The notes under the pieces: model-generated
Databases searched by the model: none
The model's input: only the letters and a program-made list of their open reading frames with translations
What the model was told of the DNA's origin: nothing
Program-made: the position numbers and the translations under genes
Assembly (NCBI GenBank): GCA_030041215.1
Contig: JASHOH010000117.1
Location: forward strand, 17,772-81,771
Length of the DNA: 64,000 nt
Direction: 5' to 3'
Origin: Candidatus Sulfotelmatobacter sp.
GTDB lineage: Bacteria > Acidobacteriota > Terriglobia > Terriglobales > Acidobacteriaceae
Shown here: piece after piece, positions 53,951-63,598 of the stretch
How positions within the stretch are numbered: position 1 is the stretch's first letter
Layout: every line of letters begins with the position of its first letter

Positions 53951-54582
53951 GGAACGTTGACCAGCCCGGCGCGAATGGCGTATACGACAAGCTCTGCTGT
54001 CTTGTGAATGCCGAGAGCGTTCATGATGTTGGCACGATGAACGGCAACCGTATTCGCGCTGAGATCAAGGGCGGCGGCGATTTCCTTGTTCGATTTGCCA
54101 TCCACAATCATCTGGAGCACTTCCAGTTCGCGCGCGGTCAGGCTGCTGCTGCGCTCGCCTTTCAACGCATTGTGCGGTTCCACCTGAGGATCGAAAACGG
54201 CTTCGCCTGCGGCGACGCGGCGCACGGCTGAGCCCAGTTCCAGATTCATGGCACTTTTCAGGATGTAACCTCTGGCTCCAGCATCGATGGCTTGCCGCAC
54301 CCATGTGTTCTCGGAGTGCATGCTGAGCATGAGTACGGCGGTTTCGGGCTGCTCTTCCAGAATTGCGCGCGTGGCTTCGAGGCCGTTCATTTTGGGCAGA
54401 GCCGAGTCCATGATGACAACGTCTGGTTGCAGTTCGCACGCCAGTTTGACTGCTTCTTCGCCATCACCGGCTTCGCCGACCACGGTCATGTCCGGCTCAT
54501 CTTCGAGCATACGGCGGAAGCCCCGGCGGACGAGGCTGTGGTCGTCAACCAGCAAGATCGTAATGTTGGCGGGCAGATTCAC
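53947..54582 (-). CDS. NarL/FixJ-family response regulator
   Basis: A DNA-binding regulator of 211 residues from GTG 54582. Receiver (about 8-120) with ILLVDDHSLVRRG, phosphoacceptor in VVIMDSALPKMNG and GARGYILKS; LuxR-type helix-turn-helix (about 148-205) with LTARELEVLQMIVDGKSNKEI and SANTVAVHRANIMNALG. It follows the kinase gene by four bases and overlaps the propeller gene by four, so it likely controls this operon among other targets. A TTG at 54636 would overlap the kinase gene and add 18 unrelated residues. Confidence 0.92.
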   Translation of the reverse strand: MNLPANITILLVDDHSLVRRGFRRMLEDEPDMTVVGEAGDGEEAVKLACELQPDVVIMDSALPKMNGLEATRAILEEQPETAVLMLSMHSENTWVRQAIDAGARGYILKSAMNLELGSAVRRVAAGEAVFDPQVEPHNALKGERSSSLTARELEVLQMIVDGKSNKEIAAALDLSANTVAVHRANIMNALGIHKTAELVVYAIRAGLVNVP

Positions 54583-54586
54583 TGGA

Positions 54587-55954
54587 TCATCGGTTCGAGT
54601 CTGTGCCGCGCGATTCCACCTTCTCTCGCGGAACAATCAATCGTAACAAGGTACCACTGGCAGCGGGAACTGAAAATGAAATGTGGCCACCCATCAGTTC
54701 GGCTCGTTCGCGCATAGCGACAAGACCGATGCCATTTTTTGGGGGACGCCCGCTGAAGCCCTTACCGTGATCCTCGACTTCTAATTCAAATGTTTGCGGC
54801 AGGTAACGTATGCGGACCCAGGCGTGTTGAGCACCGGAGTGGCGGGCGACATTATTCAATGCTTCCTGCAGTGCGCGATAAATTTGCACGCCCGCGTTAG
54901 TGTCGATTGCGAAGCTTTCGCCTTGCTTTTCATAGGATATGGCAATTCCCGTTTGCCTTTCTACGATTGGAATGTACCAATTGAGAGTGGCCTCCAGCCC
55001 GGCTTCATCGAGCATTACGGGATGCAGAGCCTGCGACAAGCTGCGAATGCGGTCGAGAGTGTCTTGAGCTATCTGACGGACTTCGTTAATGTCGGTCCGC
55101 AAAGATGAGCCCTCGGGCGCATGCGCGCCCGCGCGACCGAGCATGGATCCGATGGCGGTGAGTATTTGTCCGAATTCATCGTGCAGTTCGCGGGAAATGT
55201 AGCGCAGAGTTGATTCCTGCGTGGCGATCAGCTTTTGAGCCAGTTCGCTGCGGCGTTCGGAAAGCTCGCTTATGTGGGCAAACAGACGGCGGTTCCAGCG
55301 AATCATGGAAAATCCGGCGAGCACGATCGCTACTATCGTCGCCGCGAGGAATAAATAAACCTGCCGCTGCACATGGTTGTAGATCTCGACCACGCGCTGC
55401 GCCGCTTGCTGCTCGTTTTCGCTGTTCTGGACGAGCAGCCGCGCGACAGTTGTGCTCAACGCAGCATGGCGCGCCTGAAGCGAGAGGCGAATCTCTTCGC
55501 GTGCCTCTTTTTGCTTGCCTTGGGCTGCCAGGGCGAAGACGCGGTCCGAAGCGCTCCAGAACTGATTGAGCGAGCTAGTCAGCGATGCGCTTTGCTCGAG
55601 CGTGCGGGTGATTGGAGCTAATCCGGCTTCGAGGCGCATGGCATCATCAAGATCGGTGCGAATGCGCTGGAACTGCGCCGACCAGGCGGTGAGCGGATAA
55701 GGCTCGTCGTTTTCAACCATGTCACGCATGGCGACGGCGAGCAGGTTCAGATCATTCTGAATACGTAGCAACTGGAGGGAATCTTTTCGGTTGCGATCAA
55801 TTAACTCGGACTGAAGCCGGCGCAGGCCCCCGATTTGCCGTGTAATGTAGGCGGAATAAGCCACGACGGCTGCCAGGGTGATGACCATACCAAGGAACAG
55901 GCCCAAGGTTGGAGAGCGTTCCGAAGCGGGCGAACGTGGCACAGAGCCGAGCAT
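54587..55954 (-). CDS. Sensor histidine kinase (NarX/DegS-like HisKA_3 type)
   Basis: A 455-residue membrane kinase. Helix 1 (about 17-37), a periplasmic four-helix-bundle-like sensor (about 40-196) that is rich in charged heptads, helix 2 (about 199-217), a short linker and the HisKA_3 domain with phosphoacceptor H258 (ISRELHDEFGQIL). The ATP-binding lid region has EALNNVARHSGA, DHGKGFSG and GIGLVAMRERAELMGG. Cognate partner is the NarL-type regulator directly downstream. Divergent from the ABC exporter gene, with 26 bases between starts. Confidence 0.92.
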   Translation of the reverse strand: MLGSVPRSPASERSPTLGLFLGMVITLAAVVAYSAYITRQIGGLRRLQSELIDRNRKDSLQLLRIQNDLNLLAVAMRDMVENDEPYPLTAWSAQFQRIRTDLDDAMRLEAGLAPITRTLEQSASLTSSLNQFWSASDRVFALAAQGKQKEAREEIRLSLQARHAALSTTVARLLVQNSENEQQAAQRVVEIYNHVQRQVYLFLAATIVAIVLAGFSMIRWNRRLFAHISELSERRSELAQKLIATQESTLRYISRELHDEFGQILTAIGSMLGRAGAHAPEGSSLRTDINEVRQIAQDTLDRIRSLSQALHPVMLDEAGLEATLNWYIPIVERQTGIAISYEKQGESFAIDTNAGVQIYRALQEALNNVARHSGAQHAWVRIRYLPQTFELEVEDHGKGFSGRPPKNGIGLVAMRERAELMGGHISFSVPAASGTLLRLIVPREKVESRGTDSNR

Positions 55955-55980
55955 ACAACGGATGGCCAGGACGTGTCACA

Positions 55981-57942
55981 ATGCTAAGAATAATGAAGCG
56001 GGTTGAGGCCCGGCGGAGTCCAATAGGTTTGAGTTCCGATCCCAAACAATCCACGAGTTCAAGCGAAAAGCCAAAGCCTCCTAAAGTGCAACGGCTGAAG
56101 GCCGTGCTACCGGAGGTGTGGAAGCTGATGCGTCCGCGGCGCGGGCTGCTGGCGCTTGGGTTCATCCTGATGGTGATTAATCGGCTGGCAGGCTTTGTGC
56201 TGCCTTATTCATCCAAGTTTTTGATCGACGATGTGGTCGGTAAGCATCACACTGCTTTGCTTCGCCCGCTGGTCATAGGCGTGTTGTTGGCCACGCTTAT
56301 TCAGGGTGTGACGTCCTTTTCTTTAACTCAGTTGCTTTCTAAAGCTGCACAGCGCCTGATTGCGGAACTTCGGCAGCAAGTGCAGAAACACATTAGCCGC
56401 CTGGCGATCGCTTTTTACGATGCCAATAAAACTGGTGTTTTGGTGTCGCGGATCATGAATGACGTTGAAGGCGTTAGAAACCTGCTCGGCACCGGACTCG
56501 TGGACTTCACCGGCGGACTGGTTGCGGCCACCATTGCACTGATTTTGCTGCTTCGCATCAGTGCGCCGCTGACGCTGATCGCGCTTGGCTCGCTCGCCTG
56601 CTTTGCTTTAGCGCTGAACAAGGCTTTTTCGACGATCAGACCGATTTTCCGCGAGCGGGGAAAAATCAATGCGGAAGTGACCGGCCGGCTGACCGAGTCG
56701 CTGGGCGGCGTGCGGGTGATCAAGGGATATCACGCAGAAGAGCGTGAGGAAGGCGTGTTCGCCATCGGTGTACGGCGGCTCTTAGATAACGTAATGCGAA
56801 CGCTGACGGCGACGTCGCTGATGAGCCTTTCGGCGAGCGTGCTGCTGGGAGTGGTTGGAGCGGCCACTATGTATGTCGGTGGACGCGAGATGACGGCCCA
56901 CACTCTGACCGCGGGAAGTTATTTCTCGTTTAATTTTCTTCTAGTGTTCCTGGTAGCCCCAATCATGCAGGTTGTTTCCATCGGCACGCAGCTGACGGAG
57001 GCGCTGGCTGGGCTTGAGCGAACACAGGAAATCATGCATGAGCGGCCGGAAGATCAGGACCCCCGCCGCACTCTTGCGCTGCCAGATATTCAGGGCGCGG
57101 TTGAGTTCGAAAATGTGCGCTTCAGCTATGACGGCACTCACGAAGTGCTGCGCGATATTTCTTTCCGCGCCGATCCCGGTACAGTAACGGCGCTGGTGGG
57201 TTCATCGGGCTCGGGGAAATCCACAACTATCGGATTGATCTCCGCTTTTTACGTGCCCACGAAAGGCAGGATTCTGGTGGATGGCGTTGACTTGAGCACC
57301 GTTCGGCTGGATTCGTACCGGACGCGGCTTGGAGTCGTGCTGCAAGAATCATTTTTGTTCGACGGAACGATCCGCGAGAACGTGCTGTTTTCGCGTCCTG
57401 ACGCCAGCGAAGAGGAATTTCTCCGCGCTTGCCGGATTGCTCGGGTGGATGAGTTCGCGGAAAGCTTTGCCGACAAATACGACACGGTAGTAGGCGAGCG
57501 CGGCGTGAAGCTTTCCGGCGGGCAGCGGCAGCGAATTTCCATTGCGCGGGCGATTCTGGCCGAGCCGAGAATTTTGATTCTTGATGAGGCGACGTCGAGT
57601 CTGGACTCGGAATCAGAACAGATGATCCAACAGGGGCTTTCTTTTCTCATGCATGGACGAACGACGTTTGTGATTGCGCACCGCCTTTCGACCATTCGCC
57701 GCGCCGACCAGATTCTGGTAATGGAGCAGGGAAGGATCGTGGAGCGGGGCACGCACGACCAGCTCTATGCCTTGCGTGGCCGCTACTACGATCTTTACAC
57801 CCGGCAGCATGGAGTCGAGGAGAACCTGTTTCTTGCACCGGGCGAAGGAGACACGGTGGAGGCTGAGGCAAACGGCAGCTCCGGCGGAAATGGCAACGTG
57901 AAGGCGGATGCTCTGGGCGTGCTGCGGGGCGAGGTGCGCTAG
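55981..57942 (+). CDS. ABC exporter, fused permease and ATPase (half transporter)
   Basis: A 653-residue MsbA/BmrA-like exporter from ATG 55981 (starts at 55909 or 55993 are possible; the first overlaps the kinase gene). A basic N-terminal tail precedes six membrane helices (about 55-350) and the ATPase domain (about 380-615): Walker [12 protein letters not shown]-loop GVVLQESFLF, signature LSGGQRQRISIARAI, Walker B ILILDEATSSLD, H-switch IAHRLS. A Gly/Asn-rich tail follows. Works as a homodimer or with a partner. Cargo unknown; a lipid is plausible. A MacB-type pair follows after three bases. Confidence 0.92.
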   Translation: MLRIMKRVEARRSPIGLSSDPKQSTSSSEKPKPPKVQRLKAVLPEVWKLMRPRRGLLALGFILMVINRLAGFVLPYSSKFLIDDVVGKHHTALLRPLVIGVLLATLIQGVTSFSLTQLLSKAAQRLIAELRQQVQKHISRLAIAFYDANKTGVLVSRIMNDVEGVRNLLGTGLVDFTGGLVAATIALILLLRISAPLTLIALGSLACFALALNKAFSTIRPIFRERGKINAEVTGRLTESLGGVRVIKGYHAEEREEGVFAIGVRRLLDNVMRTLTATSLMSLSASVLLGVVGAATMYVGGREMTAHTLTAGSYFSFNFLLVFLVAPIMQVVSIGTQLTEALAGLERTQEIMHERPEDQDPRRTLALPDIQGAVEFENVRFSYDGTHEVLRDISFRADPGTVTALVGSSGSGKSTTIGLISAFYVPTKGRILVDGVDLSTVRLDSYRTRLGVVLQESFLFDGTIRENVLFSRPDASEEEFLRACRIARVDEFAESFADKYDTVVGERGVKLSGGQRQRISIARAILAEPRILILDEATSSLDSESEQMIQQGLSFLMHGRTTFVIAHRLSTIRRADQILVMEQGRIVERGTHDQLYALRGRYYDLYTRQHGVEENLFLAPGEGDTVEAEANGSSGGNGNVKADALGVLRGEVR

Positions 57943-57945
57943 CGC

Positions 57946-58764
57946 ATGAGGGCGGAGAGTTCTGTGCAAAATCAGACAGCAACAATCAGTGCTTCGCTCC
58001 AGAGCGCGACAACGCCGGCAATTCTCACTGAAAATCTTTGCCGCTATTACCAAATGGGGCAGACCCTCATTCGCGCCGTGGATGGCATAAGCCTTAGTGT
58101 CTCCGGCGGTGAGTTCGTGGCATTACTGGGCAGTTCAGGATCAGGAAAATCTTCGGTGCTGAATTTGATTGCAGGTTTGGATCGTCCCACATCGGGCAGT
58201 GTGGTGGTTCAAGGACGCGATCTGGCGCAGTTGTCGCGCGAGGAAATTGCGAAGTACCGCCTGCGCACGGTCGGAATGGTGTTTCAATCGTTCAATCTTA
58301 TTCCGAGCATGACTATCGCAGAGAATGTTGAATTACCGATGCGCTTTGCGGAAGTCGAGCGCGGCAAGCGTGACAGTCTGGCTCGCGAGGCGTTGACGTG
58401 GGTTGGGTTGCAAGCTCGGATGAATCATCGTCCCAGTGAACTCTCTGGCGGAGAGCAGCAGCGGGCGGCACTGGCGCGGGCTCTCATTAATCGTCCGCAG
58501 GTTTTGCTCGCCGATGAGCCGACGGGCAATCTCGACAGTCATACCGGAATTGAGATCATGAATATGGTTCGCGATTTCAATCAGCAACTGGGAATGACAG
58601 TCGTTATGGTCACGCATGAACGTGCTCTTGCGGAGCGCTATGTCCAGCGTCTCATTTTCATGGCCGATGGCAAGCTGATCGGCGAGGAAATAAATTCGGC
58701 AACAGCAGCGGCGAGTGTTGCGGCTATGAACGAGGGTTGCGACGCCCAACGCAGAATGAGTTAA
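57946..58764 (+). CDS. MacB/LolD-type ABC transporter ATPase
   Basis: A 272-residue ATPase: Walker [12 protein letters not shown] (about 65-75), Q-loop [12 protein letters not shown], signature [15 protein letters not shown], Walker [15 protein letters not shown]-loop [12 protein letters not shown]. It belongs to the MacB/LolD/FtsE group that drives FtsX-fold permeases by mechanotransmission. The first ~25 residues are a poorly conserved tail, so the true start could be GTG 57964. Followed after three bases by the permease, its obvious partner. Confidence 0.92.
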   Translation: MRAESSVQNQTATISASLQSATTPAILTENLCRYYQMGQTLIRAVDGISLSVSGGEFVALLGSSGSGKSSVLNLIAGLDRPTSGSVVVQGRDLAQLSREEIAKYRLRTVGMVFQSFNLIPSMTIAENVELPMRFAEVERGKRDSLAREALTWVGLQARMNHRPSELSGGEQQRAALARALINRPQVLLADEPTGNLDSHTGIEIMNMVRDFNQQLGMTVVMVTHERALAERYVQRLIFMADGKLIGEEINSATAAASVAAMNEGCDAQRRMS

Positions 58765-58767
58765 GAC

Positions 58768-60174
58768 ATGAAACTTCCTGACCTGACCGAGCTTGCTCTG
58801 CGTAACTTGCGCGAATCGCTGCTGCGGAATTCGTTGACCACTGTCGGGATTTCCGTTGGCGTGGCATCGCTGGTGGCTATGTTGTCCCTCGGCATCGGGT
58901 TACAGCAGCTCGCGTCGCGGCGACTGATGAAATCCGGGTTATTTGATACCGTCGTGGTCACATCGCGGCGTGATCTGCGGAACTTTGGGCGTGACGAAAA
59001 TACGCCGGCGTCGCCTCCAGGCGAAAGCCGCATTCTTGATGAAGCGGCACGGCAGGAGATCGAGCGGTTGCCAAATGTGAGCGAGGTCTATCCCGACATC
59101 CGCTTCCCCACCACATTGCTCTTCGACGACAAGCCGCATTTGACCATGGTGGCTGCCTTGCCGATGTCAGCGAAGTCGAACGATGCCTTCGAATCGTTGC
59201 AGGGACAATTTTTTTCCTCGGACATGGCGCACGAGGCGGTGGTCCAGAAAGCTTTTGCTGAAGAACTGTTGGGAAGAACTGCCAAACCTGGCGTCGACGA
59301 AACGAACGTGAAGGAATTGGCTCCTCCTTTGCTCGGTAAAGAACTGACGATGCGCTACGCCGAACGTGAGAACGCTAACGGCGAGGAGAATTCAGCAAAC
59401 AGCATTGCTGCTGGCGCCGAACAAAGTCCGGCTGGCGCCGCTTACTCGGTAGTTTCGCGTGAGGTGAAGCTGAAAATCGTGGGAGTCGCTGATCTCGATC
59501 CGGAGAGCATGCGCGGTCCGACGCGGGCCCGCGTATTTCTTCCCCTCAGACTGGCCGAAAGCCTGCACATCATGCAGCCTACGGACTTGCGGGAAATTTC
59601 GCGCGCGGCCAGCGAACAGCCGGTGTATTCCTCGGTGAGCGCGCGGGTCAAAAATCCGGCGCAGATACGCACGATCGAAGACGCAATCAAGAAGATGGGC
59701 TTTAATACCTTTTCCATTCTCGATGCGACTCGCAGCCTCCAGCAGTTCTTTGCGGTGCTGGACTTGTTTTTGGGTATTTTCGGCAGCCTTGCGCTGGCGG
59801 TTGCTTCCATCGGGATCGTGAATACGCTGGTGATGGCGATTTTGGAGCGCCGCCGCGAAATCGGCATCATGAAGGCCATTGGCGCGAGCGAACGAGACGT
59901 AGAGAAGCTCTTTTTTGCTGAAGCCGGTGCCATGGGCATTCTGGGCGGCATCGTCGGAGTCGCGCTTGGCTGGGCCATCGGACAGGTCATCAATGCAGGG
60001 ACGAATGTTTATCTGAAGCGGCAGGCACTGCCGCCGGAACATTTCTGGACTGTCCCTTTGTGGCTGGTGGGCGCGGCCATTTTGTTTTCCTTCCTCGTCA
60101 GTCTTGCAGCCGGCCTCTATCCGGCAGGACGCGCCGCCAGGCTCGATCCCGTGCAGGCCCTGCGCTATGAGTAG
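58768..60174 (+). CDS. MacB-type ABC transporter permease
   Basis: A 468-residue FtsX-fold permease: N-terminal membrane helix (about 20-45; NSLTTVGISVGVASLVAMLSL), a large periplasmic domain (about 50-330), then three helices (LFLGIFGSLALAVASIGIVNT; MGILGGIVGVALGWAIGQV; LWLVGAAILFSFLVSLAAGLY) and the family ending AARLDPVQALRYE. With the ATPase upstream it forms a MacB-like complex; no membrane-fusion protein gene is present, so it may act as a lipoprotein mover rather than a tripartite pump. Confidence 0.9.
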   Translation: MKLPDLTELALRNLRESLLRNSLTTVGISVGVASLVAMLSLGIGLQQLASRRLMKSGLFDTVVVTSRRDLRNFGRDENTPASPPGESRILDEAARQEIERLPNVSEVYPDIRFPTTLLFDDKPHLTMVAALPMSAKSNDAFESLQGQFFSSDMAHEAVVQKAFAEELLGRTAKPGVDETNVKELAPPLLGKELTMRYAERENANGEENSANSIAAGAEQSPAGAAYSVVSREVKLKIVGVADLDPESMRGPTRARVFLPLRLAESLHIMQPTDLREISRAASEQPVYSSVSARVKNPAQIRTIEDAIKKMGFNTFSILDATRSLQQFFAVLDLFLGIFGSLALAVASIGIVNTLVMAILERRREIGIMKAIGASERDVEKLFFAEAGAMGILGGIVGVALGWAIGQVINAGTNVYLKRQALPPEHFWTVPLWLVGAAILFSFLVSLAAGLYPAGRAARLDPVQALRYE

Positions 60175-60183
60175 ACTGAACGG

Positions 60184-61077
60184 ATGACGCGCGGCTTTCG
60201 AGTCTTTTACTTCTTCGCTTTCCTAGTCATTGCAACCCTATTTCAGGCGCAGAGCCGCATTGACTGCGACGCGCTAAACAGCCGGATTCTGAAGCATGCG
60301 GTTCACTATTGCGTTTATGTACCCGCTGGGTATGATGCGGGAGCGGGCAAGCGTCCCGCGCAAACCTACCCTGTGCTCTATTTCTTGCATGGACTCGGCG
60401 ACAACGAGCGTACGCTGTTTAACAGCGGCGGATGGACACTTCTGGACGATCTGCGTCAGCAACACAAGATTGGAGATTTTCTGATTGTTGCTCCGGAGGG
60501 TGGGCGAAGTTTCTACATCAATTCCGCCGACGGCACAGTGCGGTACAGCGATTTTTTCCTGCGGGAATTCATGCCGCTGATTGAGCAGAAGTACCGCATA
60601 ACTAAAGGGCGGAGTAATCGCGCCATTAGTGGAATTTCCATGGGTGGATACGGCGCGCTGCGCTTCGCTTTTACGCATCCCGAACTGTTTTCAGCAGTCA
60701 GTGCACAAAGCGCTGCTCTTATGACCGAGAGCCCAAAGGAGCTCGATGCGGTGTTGCACTCGGGCAGTTCATTGGGAAGGCTGCTGGGCACGGTGTTCGG
60801 AGACCCAATCAATGTGCAGCATTGGAAAGAGAATGATCCCTATGTTCTCGCCAGGAAAAATGCGCCTGGACTGCGAACGCTCGCGATCTATTTCAACTGT
60901 GGCCAGGAAGACAATTACGGATTCGAGAAAGGCGCCGCCGCCCTGCACAAAGAACTGCAGGAACAAGGCATTAAACACGAATACCACCCTTATCCGGGCG
61001 ATCACAGCTTCGCTTATTTCCTCTCGCATTTTGATGAGGTAATGGAGTTTCACTCTCGTGCATTCGGATTGAACTAG
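60184..61077 (+). CDS. Exported esterase of the alpha/beta-hydrolase fold (esterase D type)
   Basis: A 297-residue secreted hydrolase. Hydrophobic signal segment (VFYFFAFLVIATLFQAQS, about 6-24), HGLGDNERTLFNSGG as the oxyanion loop (about 70), nucleophile serine in GISMGGYGALRFAF (about 155-168), and a C-terminal catalytic histidine in YPGDHSFAYFLSHF. An aspartate in NCGQEDNYG is the likely third member. Similar to S-formylglutathione hydrolase/feruloyl-esterase-like proteins; substrate unknown. Ten bases after the permease gene on the same strand, so it could share its transcript. Confidence 0.85.
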   Translation: MTRGFRVFYFFAFLVIATLFQAQSRIDCDALNSRILKHAVHYCVYVPAGYDAGAGKRPAQTYPVLYFLHGLGDNERTLFNSGGWTLLDDLRQQHKIGDFLIVAPEGGRSFYINSADGTVRYSDFFLREFMPLIEQKYRITKGRSNRAISGISMGGYGALRFAFTHPELFSAVSAQSAALMTESPKELDAVLHSGSSLGRLLGTVFGDPINVQHWKENDPYVLARKNAPGLRTLAIYFNCGQEDNYGFEKGAAALHKELQEQGIKHEYHPYPGDHSFAYFLSHFDEVMEFHSRAFGLN

Positions 61078-61142
61078 CGTCGAGCTAGGATGAGTGCGAT
61101 TGACGTTGGTGTAAACTAATTTTGACTCACGCTCGAGCCCGC

Positions 61143-61232
61143 GGAGGGATGTGTGAGCGGTTGAAACAGTCGGTCTTGAAAACCGATGTACGGGAAACCG
61201 TACCGGGGGTTCGAATCCCTCTCCCTCCGCCA
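61143..61232 (+). tRNA. tRNA-Ser (anticodon UGA)
   Basis: Folds as a serine tRNA: acceptor stem GGAGGGA/TCCCTCC, discriminator G and encoded CCA at 61230-61232; anticodon stem TCGGT/ACCGA with loop CTTGAAA, anticodon TGA at 61177-61179; the class II long variable arm TACGG-GAAA-CCGTA; T arm GGGGG-TTCGAAT-CCCTC. 90 bases. The integrase gene begins 75 bases downstream, so the 3' end of this tRNA is the likely attachment site. Confidence 0.95.
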
Positions 61233-61306
61233 TTACTTTTGTTATCTAGTACTTGCAAGCCGGTGATACCTACACTTGATACCAAAATCCAGCGAAAGGG
61301 TCACCC

Positions 61307-62449
61307 ATGCATCGCGAAGTCAACCTCACCAAACGAGTTCAAACCTCACTAGGCCTGCGCTATTGCCCTGTGGCGATGTCCGCCAACGGTCGCGTAAAAC
61401 CGGATGTCGTTATCCTAGACGGCAGGGAAGAAAAACACCCGGAAGGCGCCTACTATATCGAATGGCGCGACGCCGGTAAGCGTATCCGGCTTTCGGTCGG
61501 TAAGGACGCAGTCGATGCCAGCGCCATCCGCCTTCGCAAGGAAACCGAGCTGAACAATGGCGACGGTTCGGTGCCGCAAGTTGTCGGCAACAACGGACAC
61601 AGGTCGCTGGCAGCAGCCGTCAGAGACTATCTCGATGAAGTCCGACTCAGCAAAAAACCCAAGACTCTGGCCGGGTATAAAACCGCGCTCGACTACTTCA
61701 CCCAGTCGTGCCACAAGCTCCATGTCGAAGACATCGAACGGAGAGACCTGCTGAAGTTCGCAGCCTTTCTTCGTGAAGAGAAGGAGCAATCGGCGCGCTC
61801 GGTGTACAACAAATTCGAAAGCGTGATGACATTCCTCAAGGCTCACGGTGTCCGTGGCCTGGTCGGAAAAAATGACCGGCCGCGCTATACAGAAGAAGAG
61901 CCCGAGATTTACGAACTTGAAGAACTCGACAAGCTTTTCAAAGCGTGCAAGGCGGAGGAACGTCTCTGGTACCAGTTTTTCCTGATGACGGGGATGCGCG
62001 AGCAGGAAGTCATGCACACCTATTGGTCGGATGTGAACTTTGGTTCGAGCACCGTGCGCGTCACCCACAAGCCCGACCGGAACTGGACTCCGAAGGCATA
62101 CAAGGAACGGGAGATACCCATTCCCAGGAAGCTCGTTAAGGCTCTGAAGGCTTGGAAGGCAAAGTCTGACAGGAGCTGCAATCTCGTGTTTCCGACCTCT
62201 GGCTGTAATCCGAAACTGGATTTTCTTGACTGCCTGAAAGCGGTTGCCGAGCGTGCCGATCTCGACAAAGAGAATTTCTGGCTACATAAATTCAGGGCGA
62301 CATTCGCGACGAGGTGCTTGTGGGCCGGAGTGGACTTGCGAACGGTGCAGCAGTGGCTCGGGCACTCGGATATGGAAAGCACGATGCGGTATCTAAAGCC
62401 TTCTCGCCATCAGGCGGTGCGCGAAAAGGTCAACCAAATCTTTGGATGA
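61307..62449 (+). CDS. Tyrosine recombinase / site-specific integrase
   Basis: Phage-type integrase of 380 residues. A basic N-terminal region with a short beta domain (about 30-75; PEGAYYIEWRDAGKRIRLSVG) that may bind arm sites, a SAM-like core-binding domain (about 97-190; SLAAAVRDYLDEV, KTLAGYKTALDYF) and the catalytic domain (about 200-375). Active-site residues are complete: R231 (TGMREQEV), H327 and R330 (LHKFRATF), H353 (LGHSDMES) and Y362 (TMRYLKP). Position next to tRNA-Ser indicates that it integrates an element there. ATG 61307 was kept. Confidence 0.93.
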   Translation: MHREVNLTKRVQTSLGLRYCPVAMSANGRVKPDVVILDGREEKHPEGAYYIEWRDAGKRIRLSVGKDAVDASAIRLRKETELNNGDGSVPQVVGNNGHRSLAAAVRDYLDEVRLSKKPKTLAGYKTALDYFTQSCHKLHVEDIERRDLLKFAAFLREEKEQSARSVYNKFESVMTFLKAHGVRGLVGKNDRPRYTEEEPEIYELEELDKLFKACKAEERLWYQFFLMTGMREQEVMHTYWSDVNFGSSTVRVTHKPDRNWTPKAYKEREIPIPRKLVKALKAWKAKSDRSCNLVFPTSGCNPKLDFLDCLKAVAERADLDKENFWLHKFRATFATRCLWAGVDLRTVQQWLGHSDMESTMRYLKPSRHQAVREKVNQIFG

Positions 62450-62534
62450 ACTGCTCTTCTAGTCCTAGCCAAGATGAGTGTAATCGCGATTTAACAACAA
62501 TCATCCGAAAGGCGTATTTCCTAGACTTGCAAAT

Positions 62535-63200
62535 TCACTGAACTAGAGGAGACGCCGCAGCTTCTTCGAATAGCCGCGCCATCGTTTTTTTGGTCTCTTC
62601 CCTCTGGTTCGAAAGCTTGAGCCACTCCGACATGTAGCGCCGAGCTTCGACTTCATCCCCCATCTTCGCTAGGTAAAAAGCATAGGCGAGCACTACTTGG
62701 CGGAAGTTAAAGAAGTACTTCTCACGCGCTTCGAACTCGAATAAGTGCCGAAGGTCACGCATACTACGGACTGAATCCAGCTTCGCAATCGCTTTTGGAA
62801 GTAGTTGCGCTTTTGACAACTCCGCTTCTTGTCGTAGCTGTGATTCGCCCCGCCAAACTTGAATCGTTGCTCCCGGTTCCCTTGGGCCAGAACAGAGCCT
62901 CCCAAGACCGGAATACCGCAAATCTGGATTTGCCGATTTGTCGGTTCTGTGCCACCGCACCGTTTCGGTAAATCTGCCTGAGATGTGAGGCACAAAGTCA
63001 AACGAGAAGCCCCAAACGAGAATTAGGCTCGTTCTGTCTGAGTGAAGTAGGACGGTGTCGCGTGCGCCGATAAAGCGCTTACGAACATACTTCCGGCTGC
63101 CGACCTTTGCGAAGTCGGCTTGAGTCATGGGTCGGTCGAATGTGTCAGCTACGACCGAGTCCACTAGAGCAGGTGAGCAAATGGAGCTGGTATCGTTCAT
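62535..63200 (-). CDS. Hypothetical protein, unrecognised
   Basis: 221 residues, no signal peptide or membrane helix. An N-terminal region (DRPMTQADFAKVGSRKYVRK) precedes a beta-rich middle with VLLHSDRTSLILVWGFSFDF, then an arginine- and glutamate-rich helical C-terminal half. The last 70 residues (VVLAYAFYLAKMGDEVEARRY) resemble a helical-repeat hairpin. I do not recognise the family. It lies 85 bases after the integrase on the opposite strand, within the putative integrated element, and likely is cargo. Confidence 0.6.
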   Translation of the reverse strand: MNDTSSICSPALVDSVVADTFDRPMTQADFAKVGSRKYVRKRFIGARDTVLLHSDRTSLILVWGFSFDFVPHISGRFTETVRWHRTDKSANPDLRYSGLGRLCSGPREPGATIQVWRGESQLRQEAELSKAQLLPKAIAKLDSVRSMRDLRHLFEFEAREKYFFNFRQVVLAYAFYLAKMGDEVEARRYMSEWLKLSNQREETKKTMARLFEEAAASPLVQ

Positions 63201-63598
63201 TCGGGATGAATGTAAACGATGCTAAGAACTGTTGGTAGATTACGGGCGGAAGGTCCTCAAGTCCTTACGTTGCACCGAATTCTAGCCGTCGTTCGGGATG
63301 GTTGGCGAAAAGCAGGCGATTACACGTTTTGACCGAAGGTCAATGAGTGCTATCCGGATATTTCAGCAACTACTGACTGGATTAATTTCAAGTAGCGTGA
63401 GCGGTGACGCACATGACGCGTTGAGTGGCCCGAAGCCTGCACGGCTCGGCGCTCCAGGTCTGGTACATGTCCTATTTCCTGGCGTGATGCAACGCGTCTC
63501 TCAGTCTGAAGAATCAAGGAGTTCACGGGGTAACTTGGGGAGGTAACGAACGGCACATTGCAGCGACCAGGAGCACATTCTAATGTCCCGAATCAGAA
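63201..63598. other. Intergenic stretch in the putative element
   Basis: About 400 bases before the last gene. Small frames here (for example 63298-63546) show no domain character. No copy of the tRNA 3' end was found by eye, so the distal attachment site is outside the window. Confidence 0.4.
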
